DNA of 7,037 nt from Gammaproteobacteria bacterium. Its GTDB lineage: Bacteria > Pseudomonadota > Gammaproteobacteria > Pseudomonadales > Pseudomonadaceae. Position 1 is the stretch's first letter. Each line of letters begins with the position of its first letter. The stretch is taken from NCBI GenBank assembly GCA_012513235.1, contig JAAZCO010000193.1:1-7037 (forward strand), read 5' to 3'. A program made the translations under genes and the position numbers. Below the pieces are notes generated by a model that was given only the letters and a program-made list of their open reading frames with translations, was not told the origin of the DNA and did not search any database. Positions 1-6,982 of this stretch are shown here, piece after piece.

Positions 1-10
1 GTGGAGCAAC

Positions 11-2731
11 ATGAGTACAGCAGCAATCACAGCGGTGAATCTTGCGCATCGCTATGGCCAGCAAGTCGCGTTAGAGGATGTGAGTTTTAGTTTGCCTGTC
101 GGCAGTCGCTGCGGTTTGATTGGCCCCGATGGTGCGGGTAAGTCCAGCTTGCTGGGACTCATCTCCGGAGTAAAAATCCTGCAAAGTGGCCAGTTGGATG
201 TGTTGGGTGGCCCGATTGACCAGCGTCGCCATCGCTCCACCCTCTATCAACGCATTGCCTTTATGCCGCAAGGGTTGGGGCATAACCTCTATCCAGACTT
301 ATCCATCGCAGAAAATATTCGCTTCTTTGCCACTTTATTTGGCTTAAGTCGTGAAGAGCGTGAAGTGCGCATGACCAGCCTATTAGCGGCCACTGACCTG
401 ACTGATTTTATTGATCGTCCAGCCGGCAAGCTATCGGGCGGTATGAAGCAAAAACTGGGACTGTGTTGCGCGCTGATTCATGACCCTGATTTGTTGATTC
501 TGGACGAACCCACCACCGGTGTCGACCCGTTGTCGCGCCGGCATTTTTGGGATTTGATTGAGCAAGTACGTCGCGACCGCCCGCACCTGACGTTATTGGT
601 TGCTACCGCCTATATGGAAGAAGCTGCGCAATTTGAACACTGCTTAATGATGGACCGTGGCCGCCTGATTGCTGCCGGTGCGACCCATGAGCTGGCCAGT
701 GTGACCCCAAGCGCGAAACTGGACGATGCTTTTACCTATTACCAAGGCGCTGGCGCTACGGCGATTGAGCCATTAGCCATTACTCCATTTGCACCGCAAA
801 AGCATGAGGTGGCGATTCAAGCCGCCGATTTGACGCTGCGCTTTGGTGATTTTACTGCAGTCAATAAAGTCAGCTTTGAGATTGAGCGTGGGGAGATTTT
901 TGGCTTTTTGGGCTCCAATGGCTGCGGTAAAACCACCACTATGAAGGTGCTGACGGGTTTATTGCCGGCCAGTGAAGGTGAGGCTTGGTTACTCGGCCAG
1001 CCGGTGGATGCCGATGATTTAGCCACGCGCAAACGGGTAGGCTTTATGTCGCAAAGCTTCTCGCTGTATGGCGAGTTGACCGTGCTGCAAAACTTAGAGT
1101 TGCATGCGCACCTGTTTGATATTCCCAAAGACCTTGCTGCGCAACGCGCGCAAGCCCTCATTGCACGCTTTGACCTTGGTCAATACACCGATGAGCAGGC
1201 GGGTGCTTTACCTTTGGGTTTACGCCAGCGTTTGTCATTGGCAGTCGCGGTGATTCATGAGCCGGAAGTGCTGATTCTTGATGAGCCCACTTCTGGGGTT
1301 GACCCTGCAGCACGCGATGATTTTTGGCGTTTGTTGTTTGAGTTATCCCGCGAGCAAGGCGTAACGATTTTCCTGTCTACGCACTTTATGAATGAGGCCG
1401 AGCGCTGTGACCGTATTTCTTTAATGCATGCGGCCAAGGTGTTGGCTGTGGGTACGCCGGCTGAACTGCAAGAGCAATTTTCTGGCGCAACCTTAGAAGA
1501 TGCTTTTGTCACCTGTTTAGAGCAGGCACAGGGTTTAAGCGGTGTTGCATCTGAGCAAGTTAATACTGCCACTCAAGCTTTAACCTCCACGCCACCGCGT
1601 GGCTTTAGTTTACGGCGCACTCGTGCTTTAGCGGTACGCGAGAGTAAAGAGTTGCTGCGTGACCGCGTGCGTTTATGGTTCGCCATGCTTGGCGCAGTAT
1701 TTATGATGATTATTTTGGGTTTTGGTATTTCTTTAGACGTGGAAGATTTAGCCTTTGCCACCCTCGACCAAGACAATACTGCACAAAGCCGCGCTTATTT
1801 AGAAGCCTTTCGCGGCTCACGTTACTTTGCCGAACGCGAGCCATTGCACAATATGCAAGATTTGCATGCGCGTTTGCAGCGCGCGGACATTAAATTAGCC
1901 ATTGAGATTCCCGCAGGTTTTGGTCGTGACTTATATGCTGGACGCCAGCCTGAAGTGGGGGTATGGCTCGATGGCGGGATGCCGTTTCGGGCGGAAACCA
2001 GCCGAGGTTATGTGGAAGCTGTGCATCAAGACAGTTTGCAGCGTTTACGCGATGAGGGCAGTGCTGCGCTCCCAGCTTTGGCCCAGCCCGTGCGCTTAGA
2101 GACGCGTTTTCGTTATAACCAAGACGTGATTAGTGTCAATGCGATTGGCCCTGGCGTGATGGCGCTGATTTTGGTGTTTATCCCGGCCATGCTGACGGCG
2201 CTTGGTGTGGTACGGGAAAAAGAGTTGGGCTCGATTACTAACTTTTATGCCACACCGCTCACGCGCTTAGAGTTTTTACTGGGCAAGCAAATGCCCTATT
2301 TAGCGGTGAGTCTGCTCAATTTGGCGCTCTTGGTGGCGATTAATATTTGGCTGTTTGGCGTACCACTCAAGGGCAGTGGTGTGGCGTTAGCCGTAGGTGG
2401 TGTGCTCTATGTGTTGGCCACGACCAGTTTTGGTTTGCTGGTTTCGACTGTGACCAAAACACAAATCGCGGCGATTTTAGGCACCATGATTCTGACCACA
2501 TTGCCGACTGTGCAATTCTCCGGCTTGATTACTCCGCGCTCTTCGTTGGATGGTGGTGCGGCTTGGATGGGTATTTTATTCCCCGCCGGTTATTTCTTAG
2601 ATATTGCTGTGGGCACTTTTACCAAGGCGCTGAATTTACGTGACTTATGGCTGCAATGTTTGGCTTTATTGGGCTTTTTTATTGCCTTTACCGGCTTAAG
2701 TTTGCTTCTTTTGAAAAAGCAGGAGGCTTAA
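11..2731 (+). CDS. rbbA: RbbA-type ABC protein: two ATPase domains fused to an ABC-2 permease half
   Basis: Inner-membrane ABC protein of the RbbA/YhiH family (E. coli RbbA is about 911 residues; this is 906 and matches along its whole length as I recall that sequence). NBD1 spans about 5-245: Walker A GPDGAGKS 38-45, Q-loop Q87, signature LSGGMKQK 141-148, Walker B ending D165-E166. NBD2 spans about 266-505: Walker A GSNGCGKT 301-308, Q-loop Q348, Walker B ending D424-E425, switch histidine H458. NBD1 has A200 where the switch histidine belongs, and NBD2 has LPLG (400-403) instead of LSGG. The ABC-2 half has a helix near 555-573, a periplasmic domain about 575-705, then five helices about 711-901, with the family segment VVREKELGSI at 733-742. 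E. coli RbbA is reported as a ribosome-associated ATPase; the fused permease and the permease gene next door point to export, with substrate unknown. The start is ATG with GGAG four bases upstream, a tight spacing. Confidence 0.96.
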   Translation: MSTAAITAVNLAHRYGQQVALEDVSFSLPVGSRCGLIGPDGAGKSSLLGLISGVKILQSGQLDVLGGPIDQRRHRSTLYQRIAFMPQGLGHNLYPDLSIAENIRFFATLFGLSREEREVRMTSLLAATDLTDFIDRPAGKLSGGMKQKLGLCCALIHDPDLLILDEPTTGVDPLSRRHFWDLIEQVRRDRPHLTLLVATAYMEEAAQFEHCLMMDRGRLIAAGATHELASVTPSAKLDDAFTYYQGAGATAIEPLAITPFAPQKHEVAIQAADLTLRFGDFTAVNKVSFEIERGEIFGFLGSNGCGKTTTMKVLTGLLPASEGEAWLLGQPVDADDLATRKRVGFMSQSFSLYGELTVLQNLELHAHLFDIPKDLAAQRAQALIARFDLGQYTDEQAGALPLGLRQRLSLAVAVIHEPEVLILDEPTSGVDPAARDDFWRLLFELSREQGVTIFLSTHFMNEAERCDRISLMHAAKVLAVGTPAELQEQFSGATLEDAFVTCLEQAQGLSGVASEQVNTATQALTSTPPRGFSLRRTRALAVRESKELLRDRVRLWFAMLGAVFMMIILGFGISLDVEDLAFATLDQDNTAQSRAYLEAFRGSRYFAEREPLHNMQDLHARLQRADIKLAIEIPAGFGRDLYAGRQPEVGVWLDGGMPFRAETSRGYVEAVHQDSLQRLRDEGSAALPALAQPVRLETRFRYNQDVISVNAIGPGVMALILVFIPAMLTALGVVREKELGSITNFYATPLTRLEFLLGKQMPYLAVSLLNLALLVAINIWLFGVPLKGSGVALAVGGVLYVLATTSFGLLVSTVTKTQIAAILGTMILTTLPTVQFSGLITPRSSLDGGAAWMGILFPAGYFLDIAVGTFTKALNLRDLWLQCLALLGFFIAFTGLSLLLLKKQEA
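2721..2726 (+). promoter_or_regulatory. Shine-Dalgarno AGGAGG for the yhhJ-type gene
   Basis: A full AGGAGG lies inside the last codons of rbbA (Gln-Glu-Ala-stop). It is 8 bases before ATG 2735 and only 5 before GTG 2732, so it favours the ATG as the true start. Because the site is within the rbbA coding sequence, initiation of the second gene may be coupled to termination of the first. Confidence 0.8.
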
Positions 2732-2734
2732 GTG

Positions 2735-3844
2735 ATGAATAAGCTATCGCATATTTTCCGTCTGGGTATTAAAGAGCTGATTAGCCTGCGTTATGACTCA
2801 GTGCTCTTGCTGTTTATGTTGTATGCCTTCAGTGCCGCGATTTATATGCCTGCGTCCGGCTCGTCGGTGGGCGTACATAATGCCAGCGTGGCGATTGTCG
2901 ATGAAGATGACAGCCGTTTATCGCGGCAACTGGCCGAAGTCTTGCGCCCGCCGGAGTTTCAAACACCGGTGATGCTGCCCTATGCGCAAATTGATGAAGT
3001 GTTGGACAGTGGTCGCTATACCTTTGTGATTAACGTGCCGGTGAATTTCCAGGCGGATTTAATGGCGGGCAAGCAACCTGAATTGCAAGTGAACGTGGAT
3101 GCCACGGCCATGAGCCAAGCTTTTATGGGCGCAGGTTATATGGGGCGTATCTTTCAGCGTGAATTGCAACAACTCAGTGGTATGAGCAGTGCGCCGCCGA
3201 TTAAGCTGACCACACGTGCTTTATTTAACAGTAATATGCAAAGTGGTTGGTTTTTAGCCATTATTCAGATTATCAATAACGTCACTATTTTAGCGATCTT
3301 ACTCACCGGTACGGCGCTGTTGCGTGAGCGCGAGCACGGCACTTTGGAACACTTATTGGTGCTACCGCTGACTGCCTTTGAGATTATGGCGGCGAAAGTC
3401 TGGACCAGTATCTTAGTGGTGGTGCTCTGTACTTGGTTGTCGTTGGAGTTCATTGTCAAAAAAGCCCTGGGCGTACCTTTAGCGGGTTCGATGGGGCTGT
3501 ATTTATCTGTGACAGCTTTGTATTTATTTGCTTGCACAGCTTTAGCGGTGTTTTTAACCACCTTGGCACGCTCGATCCCACAGTTTGGTTTGCTGGCGAT
3601 TCCAGTGTTGATGCCCATGCTGTTGTTATCCGGCGGTACTACGCCCTTGGATAGTATGCCGCTGTGGCTGCAGACGGTGATGCAGTTTTCGCCTACGACA
3701 CACTTTGTCAGCTTATCCACGGCGATTTTATTTAGGGATGCAGGCATCGCCTTGGTTTGGCCAGAGATGCTGGCGCTGACAGGGATTGGGGTAGTGTTCT
3801 TCTCGGTTGCGTTGCTGCGTTTTCGCCGTAGCTTAACGGCCTAG
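2735..3844 (+). CDS. yhhJ: YhhJ-type ABC-2 transporter permease
   Basis: Inner-membrane permease of the ABC-2 (DrrB/YhhJ) family, 369 residues from ATG 2735; E. coli YhhJ is about 374. The N-terminal IFRLGIKELISLR is typical, followed by helix 1 (about 21-39), a periplasmic domain (about 44-170) and five helices (about 173-195, 222-242, 252-276, 282-302, 344-361). Between helices 2 and 3 lies the cytoplasmic coupling segment REREHGTLEHLLVLPLT (about 197-213), the hallmark of this family. It has no ATPase domain and must use the one in RbbA. Only three bases separate the rbbA stop from this ATG, so the two are an operon. The second permease half is presumably the C-terminal part of RbbA, giving a heterodimeric channel (inference). 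GTG 2732 is an alternative start adding one residue, but the ribosome-binding site fits the ATG better. The symbol follows the E. coli homologue. Confidence 0.93.
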   Translation: MNKLSHIFRLGIKELISLRYDSVLLLFMLYAFSAAIYMPASGSSVGVHNASVAIVDEDDSRLSRQLAEVLRPPEFQTPVMLPYAQIDEVLDSGRYTFVINVPVNFQADLMAGKQPELQVNVDATAMSQAFMGAGYMGRIFQRELQQLSGMSSAPPIKLTTRALFNSNMQSGWFLAIIQIINNVTILAILLTGTALLREREHGTLEHLLVLPLTAFEIMAAKVWTSILVVVLCTWLSLEFIVKKALGVPLAGSMGLYLSVTALYLFACTALAVFLTTLARSIPQFGLLAIPVLMPMLLLSGGTTPLDSMPLWLQTVMQFSPTTHFVSLSTAILFRDAGIALVWPEMLALTGIGVVFFSVALLRFRRSLTA

Positions 3845-3879
3845 CAGACAAAGTATTCTGGTAGCAGGTTGTGCGGGTA

Positions 3880-3915
3880 TTGCGCTTTGACTCCCCTGGA
3901 AGAGCCCAAGCGCAA
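3880..3915. other. Inverted repeat between convergent genes, possible weak terminator
   Basis: TTGCGCTT (3880-3887) and AAGCGCAA (3908-3915) are perfect 8-base arms around a 20-base loop. Inside the loop, CTC (3891-3893) and GAG (3902-3904) can extend the structure; in the minus-strand RNA two further G-U pairs are possible. It lies between the ends of the yhhJ-type gene and the acyltransferase gene, where a two-way terminator is expected. Neither strand has a run of U after the stem, so intrinsic termination is not convincing. The 119-base gap 3845-3963 holds nothing else I can identify. Confidence 0.4.
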
Positions 3916-3963
3916 ACTGATCTGTGCGGATACTAGAGTCGTGCTGAGGTGCTGCAAGCGCGC

Positions 3964-4857
3964 TTAGTACCAGCGTTTTTCACCTTCGGGGCGCTGCTTA
4001 AAGCGTTTCATAGTCCACATATACTGGTCAGGCCAACGACGTACGTAGCTGGCCAGTACATCACTCATCGCGCCGACTGCAATATCAGTATCTGTGCTAT
4101 ACATCTCATCCGGTGCCGCTTCTAAAATCACTTTAAAGCCACTGCCGTCTTCTAAACGAATAGCATGCAAAAATACCGCACTGACTTTATCTTGTTTGCC
4201 GCCGAGCATGCCCGCAACAAATTTACTGGTCAGTGCTGTGGTGCCTAAAAAAGGTACAAAAACGCCAGAACTGCGACTGGGTTCTGGATCAGCAGGAATG
4301 CCCACTGAGCCACCATTACGCACTTCTTTAATCACGCTAATAATGCCTTCGCGGGTCGAGGGTGCCACGCGGTTACCTTGCTGGACCCGTTGGGTTTTCA
4401 GCAGGTCATCTAAAGCTTTGAGTTTAGGCGGGCGGTAAAAAATAATGGGCTTACATTGCGCGCAGTAAAAGTGATTGAGCACTTCCCAGTTGCCTAAATG
4501 ACTGGTGATACCGACTACGCCTTTACCGCTGGCCAGAGCCTCTTGCAGCACCTCTAAACCTTCAACTTCGCGTACATACTGTAAGGTTTTTTCCGGTGGC
4601 CAAATCCAAGCGCAGGCGCTTTCGGTAAAGGATTTAGCAATGCCTTTCAGGCCACGCGCCGTGAGCTGGTCGACTTCTTGTGCATTTAACTCTGGAAAAC
4701 AGTGGCTGATATTAATCCGCGCGATATCACGCGAGCGATTGGGGATTGTCCACATCAACCAGCCCGCCGCGCTGCCTAAGGCCTGCACGGCGCGCCACGG
4801 TAAGAGCGCAATCAGTTTTAAAGCACCCAGTGCCAGCTTGCCTTTTAAAGCTTCCAC
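3964..4857 (-). CDS. LpxL/HtrB-type lipid A late acyltransferase
   Basis: Member of the LpxL/LpxM (LPLAT, lipid A lauroyl/myristoyl acyltransferase) family, acting at the inner-membrane inner face to add a secondary acyl chain to lipid A. Counting from GTG 4857 (297 residues): a hydrophobic N-terminus (ALGALKLIALLPWRAVQALG, about 9-28) as membrane anchor, the catalytic H-x4-E motif HLGNWE at 120-125, the acceptor-site segment YRPPK 141-145, D190 leading to the conserved GVFVPFLG (198-205), and the usual C-terminal DQYMWTMKRFKQRPEG. No ATG fits the start. TTG 4869 adds four residues with no clear ribosome-binding site. GTG 4857 has GGGG six bases upstream and gives a family-like N-terminus, so I chose it. 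Chain length and position cannot be read from sequence, so I give no symbol. It follows rsmD on the same strand after about 70 bases, so it may be cotranscribed. Confidence 0.92.
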   Translation of the reverse strand: MEALKGKLALGALKLIALLPWRAVQALGSAAGWLMWTIPNRSRDIARINISHCFPELNAQEVDQLTARGLKGIAKSFTESACAWIWPPEKTLQYVREVEGLEVLQEALASGKGVVGITSHLGNWEVLNHFYCAQCKPIIFYRPPKLKALDDLLKTQRVQQGNRVAPSTREGIISVIKEVRNGGSVGIPADPEPSRSSGVFVPFLGTTALTSKFVAGMLGGKQDKVSAVFLHAIRLEDGSGFKVILEAAPDEMYSTDTDIAVGAMSDVLASYVRRWPDQYMWTMKRFKQRPEGEKRWY

Positions 4858-4903
4858 GTATGACCCCAAAGACAGTCTTCAAACCGCTTAAGTTACTGGA
4901 TTT

Positions 4904-4920
4904 TGCTGATTAAGTCAGCA
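4904..4920. other. Short hairpin between rsmD and the acyltransferase gene
   Basis: TGCTGA (4904-4909) and TCAGCA (4915-4920) form a perfect 6-base stem with a 5-base loop, 8 bases past the rsmD stop. In the minus-strand transcript it is followed by AAAATCC, not U residues, so it does not look like an intrinsic terminator. It could be an attenuating or RNA-processing hairpin, or chance. No convincing promoter is visible in the rest of this gap (4870-4928). Confidence 0.35.
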
Positions 4921-4928
4921 GGTAAAGC

Positions 4929-5516
4929 TTAAGCCTGTTTCTGCCAGAGTGCGTAATGCACTTGTCCAGTATGTTTTTCACGATGCAAGCGCCAGGTTGT
5001 GGGTACGCCCAAACTTGAGGGTGCTTGCTCGCTTTCGGTGTAAATCCATGCGTGATCATTAAGCCAGTTATTAGCCTCTAATAGAGTGCAGGCATTAAGC
5101 AGTAAATCTTGGTGAAAGGGCGGGTCGAGCAAAACAATATCAAAGCCTTGTGTCGCTGGCTTAGATAAATATTCTAAGGCATCGGCACGTAACACTTCAG
5201 CGCTATCACACTGCAAAATCTCAAGATTACGGCGCAGATTATTGATGGCTGGAGTATGTAAATCCAAGGCTATCCCCGAACTGGCACCACGTGACAGCGC
5301 TTCAAGAAACAGCGCACCACTGCCGGTAAAAGCATCTAACACCCGCGCGCCACCAATATAGGAGGCGAGCCAGTTAAACAGGGTTTCACGTACGCGGTCT
5401 GGGGTTGGGCGTAAGCCAGGGCCATCGGGCACGCTCAGCTTACGTGAACGCCATTCGCCGCCAATAATACGAATTTGGCTGGTGCCGCTATGCGCTGCTT
5501 GAGATTGTTTAGCCAT
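4929..5516 (-). CDS. rsmD: 16S rRNA (guanine(966)-N(2))-methyltransferase RsmD
   Basis: Cytoplasmic SAM-dependent methyltransferase that modifies G966 of 16S rRNA in the family type member. The 195 residues match the usual length (E. coli about 198). Visible motifs in order: IRIIGGEWRSRKL (15-27), RPTPDRVRETLFNWL (36-50), SAM-binding motif I around LDAFTGSGALFLEALSRG (60-77), an acidic residue D85 in the motif II position, and the N6/N2-methyltransferase catalytic DPPF at 131-134 within DIVLLDPPF. Motif I differs slightly from the common LDLFAGSGALGLEA, but the glycines and the acid are kept. The start overlaps the stop of the preceding M16 gene by one base (TGATG), with only a distant GGAG 11 bases upstream, so translation probably depends on coupling. 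The M16-rsmD order is the one I recall from Pseudomonas. Confidence 0.95.
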   Translation of the reverse strand: MAKQSQAAHSGTSQIRIIGGEWRSRKLSVPDGPGLRPTPDRVRETLFNWLASYIGGARVLDAFTGSGALFLEALSRGASSGIALDLHTPAINNLRRNLEILQCDSAEVLRADALEYLSKPATQGFDIVLLDPPFHQDLLLNACTLLEANNWLNDHAWIYTESEQAPSSLGVPTTWRLHREKHTGQVHYALWQKQA

Positions 5517-6982
5517 CAGTGTTGGCGCTCCATGGGTGCGTCTGTATTTGAGCGTTCAACGGGCTCAGGTAAAGGTAATTGCTCGACCGTCGGGCCTGCG
5601 GTGACCACGACTAAATGTTCAGGGTTGAGGTGACGCTTAAAGGCCTCGTGCACATCTGCAACTGTCAGTTGTTGCAGGTCCTGCATAAAGTCGCTCATCC
5701 AGGTCAGCGGCATATCGTAGAAGCCAATAGCTGCTAGCTGCCCAACAATGGCTGAGTTACTGGCTGCACTGAGCGGGAAACTGCCGAGGCTTTCACGTTT
5801 GGCTTTGGCCAATTCTGCAGCGCTTGGGCCGTTCTTGATGTAATCATCAAGCAGGTCACGCACCAATTGCAGGGTCACTTCACTGAGCTGCGCGCGGGTT
5901 TGCACGTTAATCATAAAGGGGCCGTCGGCTTGCATCGGGCTAAAGCTCGAATAGATGCCATAGGTCAGTCCACGCTTTTCACGCACTTCTTCCATCAGGC
6001 GCGTACCAAAACCGCCGCCACCGAGAATCTGATTACCTAAAAATAAGGCGGGGTAATCAGGGTCGCCACGTTTAACCGCTAATTGCGCTAGTAAAATATG
6101 GGTTTGCGCGGACGGGTGTTCGATATGGGTTTTGGAAGCTAGATTGGCCTTGGGTGCGACGGTTTTTGCCGCGGCCTGACCACGTGGTAAGCGCGCCGAG
6201 ACTTTTTCACTGATGGTTTTGGCTTGTTCGAGAGTTAAATCACCGACCAAAGCAATTTGCGCATTATTGGCGTTGTAGTAAGTGCGGTGAAATTCTTGCA
6301 GCTGTTGACGGGTTAACTTGGGCACTGAGGTTGCGTCGCCTGAGCTAGAGTGCGCGTAAGGGTGGGTGCCATAGAGTTGCTCAAAGAGTGCCAGTGAGGC
6401 CAGTTTGCCGGGGTTTTGTTTGTCATATTCAAAGCCTGCCAGTAGCTGGTTTTTAATCCGCGCTAAGGATGCAGCTGGGAAACTCGGCTGCGCGGCAATG
6501 CGGCTAAACAGCTCTAATGCTGGGGTGCTGAGTTTGGGGTCACTGAGGCTGCGTAAGCTGACCACCGCCATATCGCGGTATGAACCGCTGGAGAAATTGG
6601 CGCCAAGGTCTTCAAATTGCGCAGCAATCTGCCCTGCGTTGAGCGCGCCAGTGCCTTCATCGAGCATGGCACTGGTCAGGTTGGCCAGGCCGTAGTGGCT
6701 CTGGTCTTTACTGCTACCGGCAGCAAAGGTTAAGCGTAGATCAAACATGGGTAATTCAGGTGCGGCCATAAACAGCACTTTGGTGCCAGCACTCGTCTGC
6801 CATTCTTGAATATCCAAGGTGCGCGTGACTGGGTCTTGCTTGGAGAGCGTGGCTAAACTGCTAATGCGTTGCTCGGCGCTATCCTTTGCTGCTGTGGAGG
6901 ATTGGCTTAAGTTGCTGCAACCGACACTGATTAATAGTGCGCTACTTAGTAGGCTTGCACTCAATACACGCAGGGCCATCAT
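5516..6982 (-). CDS. M16 peptidase-like lipoprotein lacking the zinc motif
   Basis: Pitrilysin/M16B-family protein, 488 residues. Residues 1-22 look like a lipoprotein signal (SASLLSSALLISVG then Cys22); Ser23 at +2 would direct it to the outer membrane, although Ser at -3 makes the lipobox imperfect. Two M16 repeats follow, about 55-265 and 290-465. In the first, where active members carry HxxEH, this protein reads GLANLTSAMLDEGT (98-111), with Asn101, Ser104 and Ala105 replacing the zinc ligands and base, so it should not be a protease itself. The second repeat keeps GGGGFGTRLMEEVREKRGLTYG (321-342, in two parts GGGGFGTRL and MEEVREKRGLTYG), including the Arg/Tyr typical of the non-catalytic partner in M16B pairs. 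It probably works with a catalytic M16 subunit encoded just upstream. The start is ATG 6982, seven bases after AGGAGG; the next codon is also ATG. Confidence 0.93.
   Translation of the reverse strand: MMALRVLSASLLSSALLISVGCSNLSQSSTAAKDSAEQRISSLATLSKQDPVTRTLDIQEWQTSAGTKVLFMAAPELPMFDLRLTFAAGSSKDQSHYGLANLTSAMLDEGTGALNAGQIAAQFEDLGANFSSGSYRDMAVVSLRSLSDPKLSTPALELFSRIAAQPSFPAASLARIKNQLLAGFEYDKQNPGKLASLALFEQLYGTHPYAHSSSGDATSVPKLTRQQLQEFHRTYYNANNAQIALVGDLTLEQAKTISEKVSARLPRGQAAAKTVAPKANLASKTHIEHPSAQTHILLAQLAVKRGDPDYPALFLGNQILGGGGFGTRLMEEVREKRGLTYGIYSSFSPMQADGPFMINVQTRAQLSEVTLQLVRDLLDDYIKNGPSAAELAKAKRESLGSFPLSAASNSAIVGQLAAIGFYDMPLTWMSDFMQDLQQLTVADVHEAFKRHLNPEHLVVVTAGPTVEQLPLPEPVERSNTDAPMERQH

Noticed and set aside
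817..1572. Minus-strand open frames of 105-114 codons opposite the second ATPase domain of rbbA
   Set aside because: They lie antisense to strongly conserved Walker and signature regions and resemble no known protein.
2732..2734. GTG as start of the yhhJ-type gene
   Set aside because: It is only five bases from AGGAGG, while the adjacent ATG has the better eight-base spacing.
3265..3747. Open frame of 160 codons on the minus strand inside the yhhJ-type gene
   Set aside because: It is antisense to a clear permease gene, has no family resemblance or convincing ribosome-binding site, and has the composition expected of a shadow frame.
3941..3954. Direct repeat GTGCTG (3941-3946 and 3949-3954)
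   Set aside because: Two copies of six bases are too short to mean anything, and there is no target-site duplication or mobile element nearby.
3956..3965. Palindrome AAGCGCGCTT at the end of the acyltransferase gene
   Set aside because: It has no loop to form a hairpin and no recognisable operator context; a 10-base palindrome is likely chance.
4094..4891. Plus-strand open frames of 114 and 128 codons opposite the acyltransferase gene
   Set aside because: The minus-strand frame carries all LpxL family motifs; the plus-strand products are low-complexity Ser/Pro/Arg-rich and look like noise.
4925..4934. Overlapping palindromes AAGCTT and GCTTAAGC at the rsmD stop
   Set aside because: Short and explained by the stop codon context; no evidence of a binding site.
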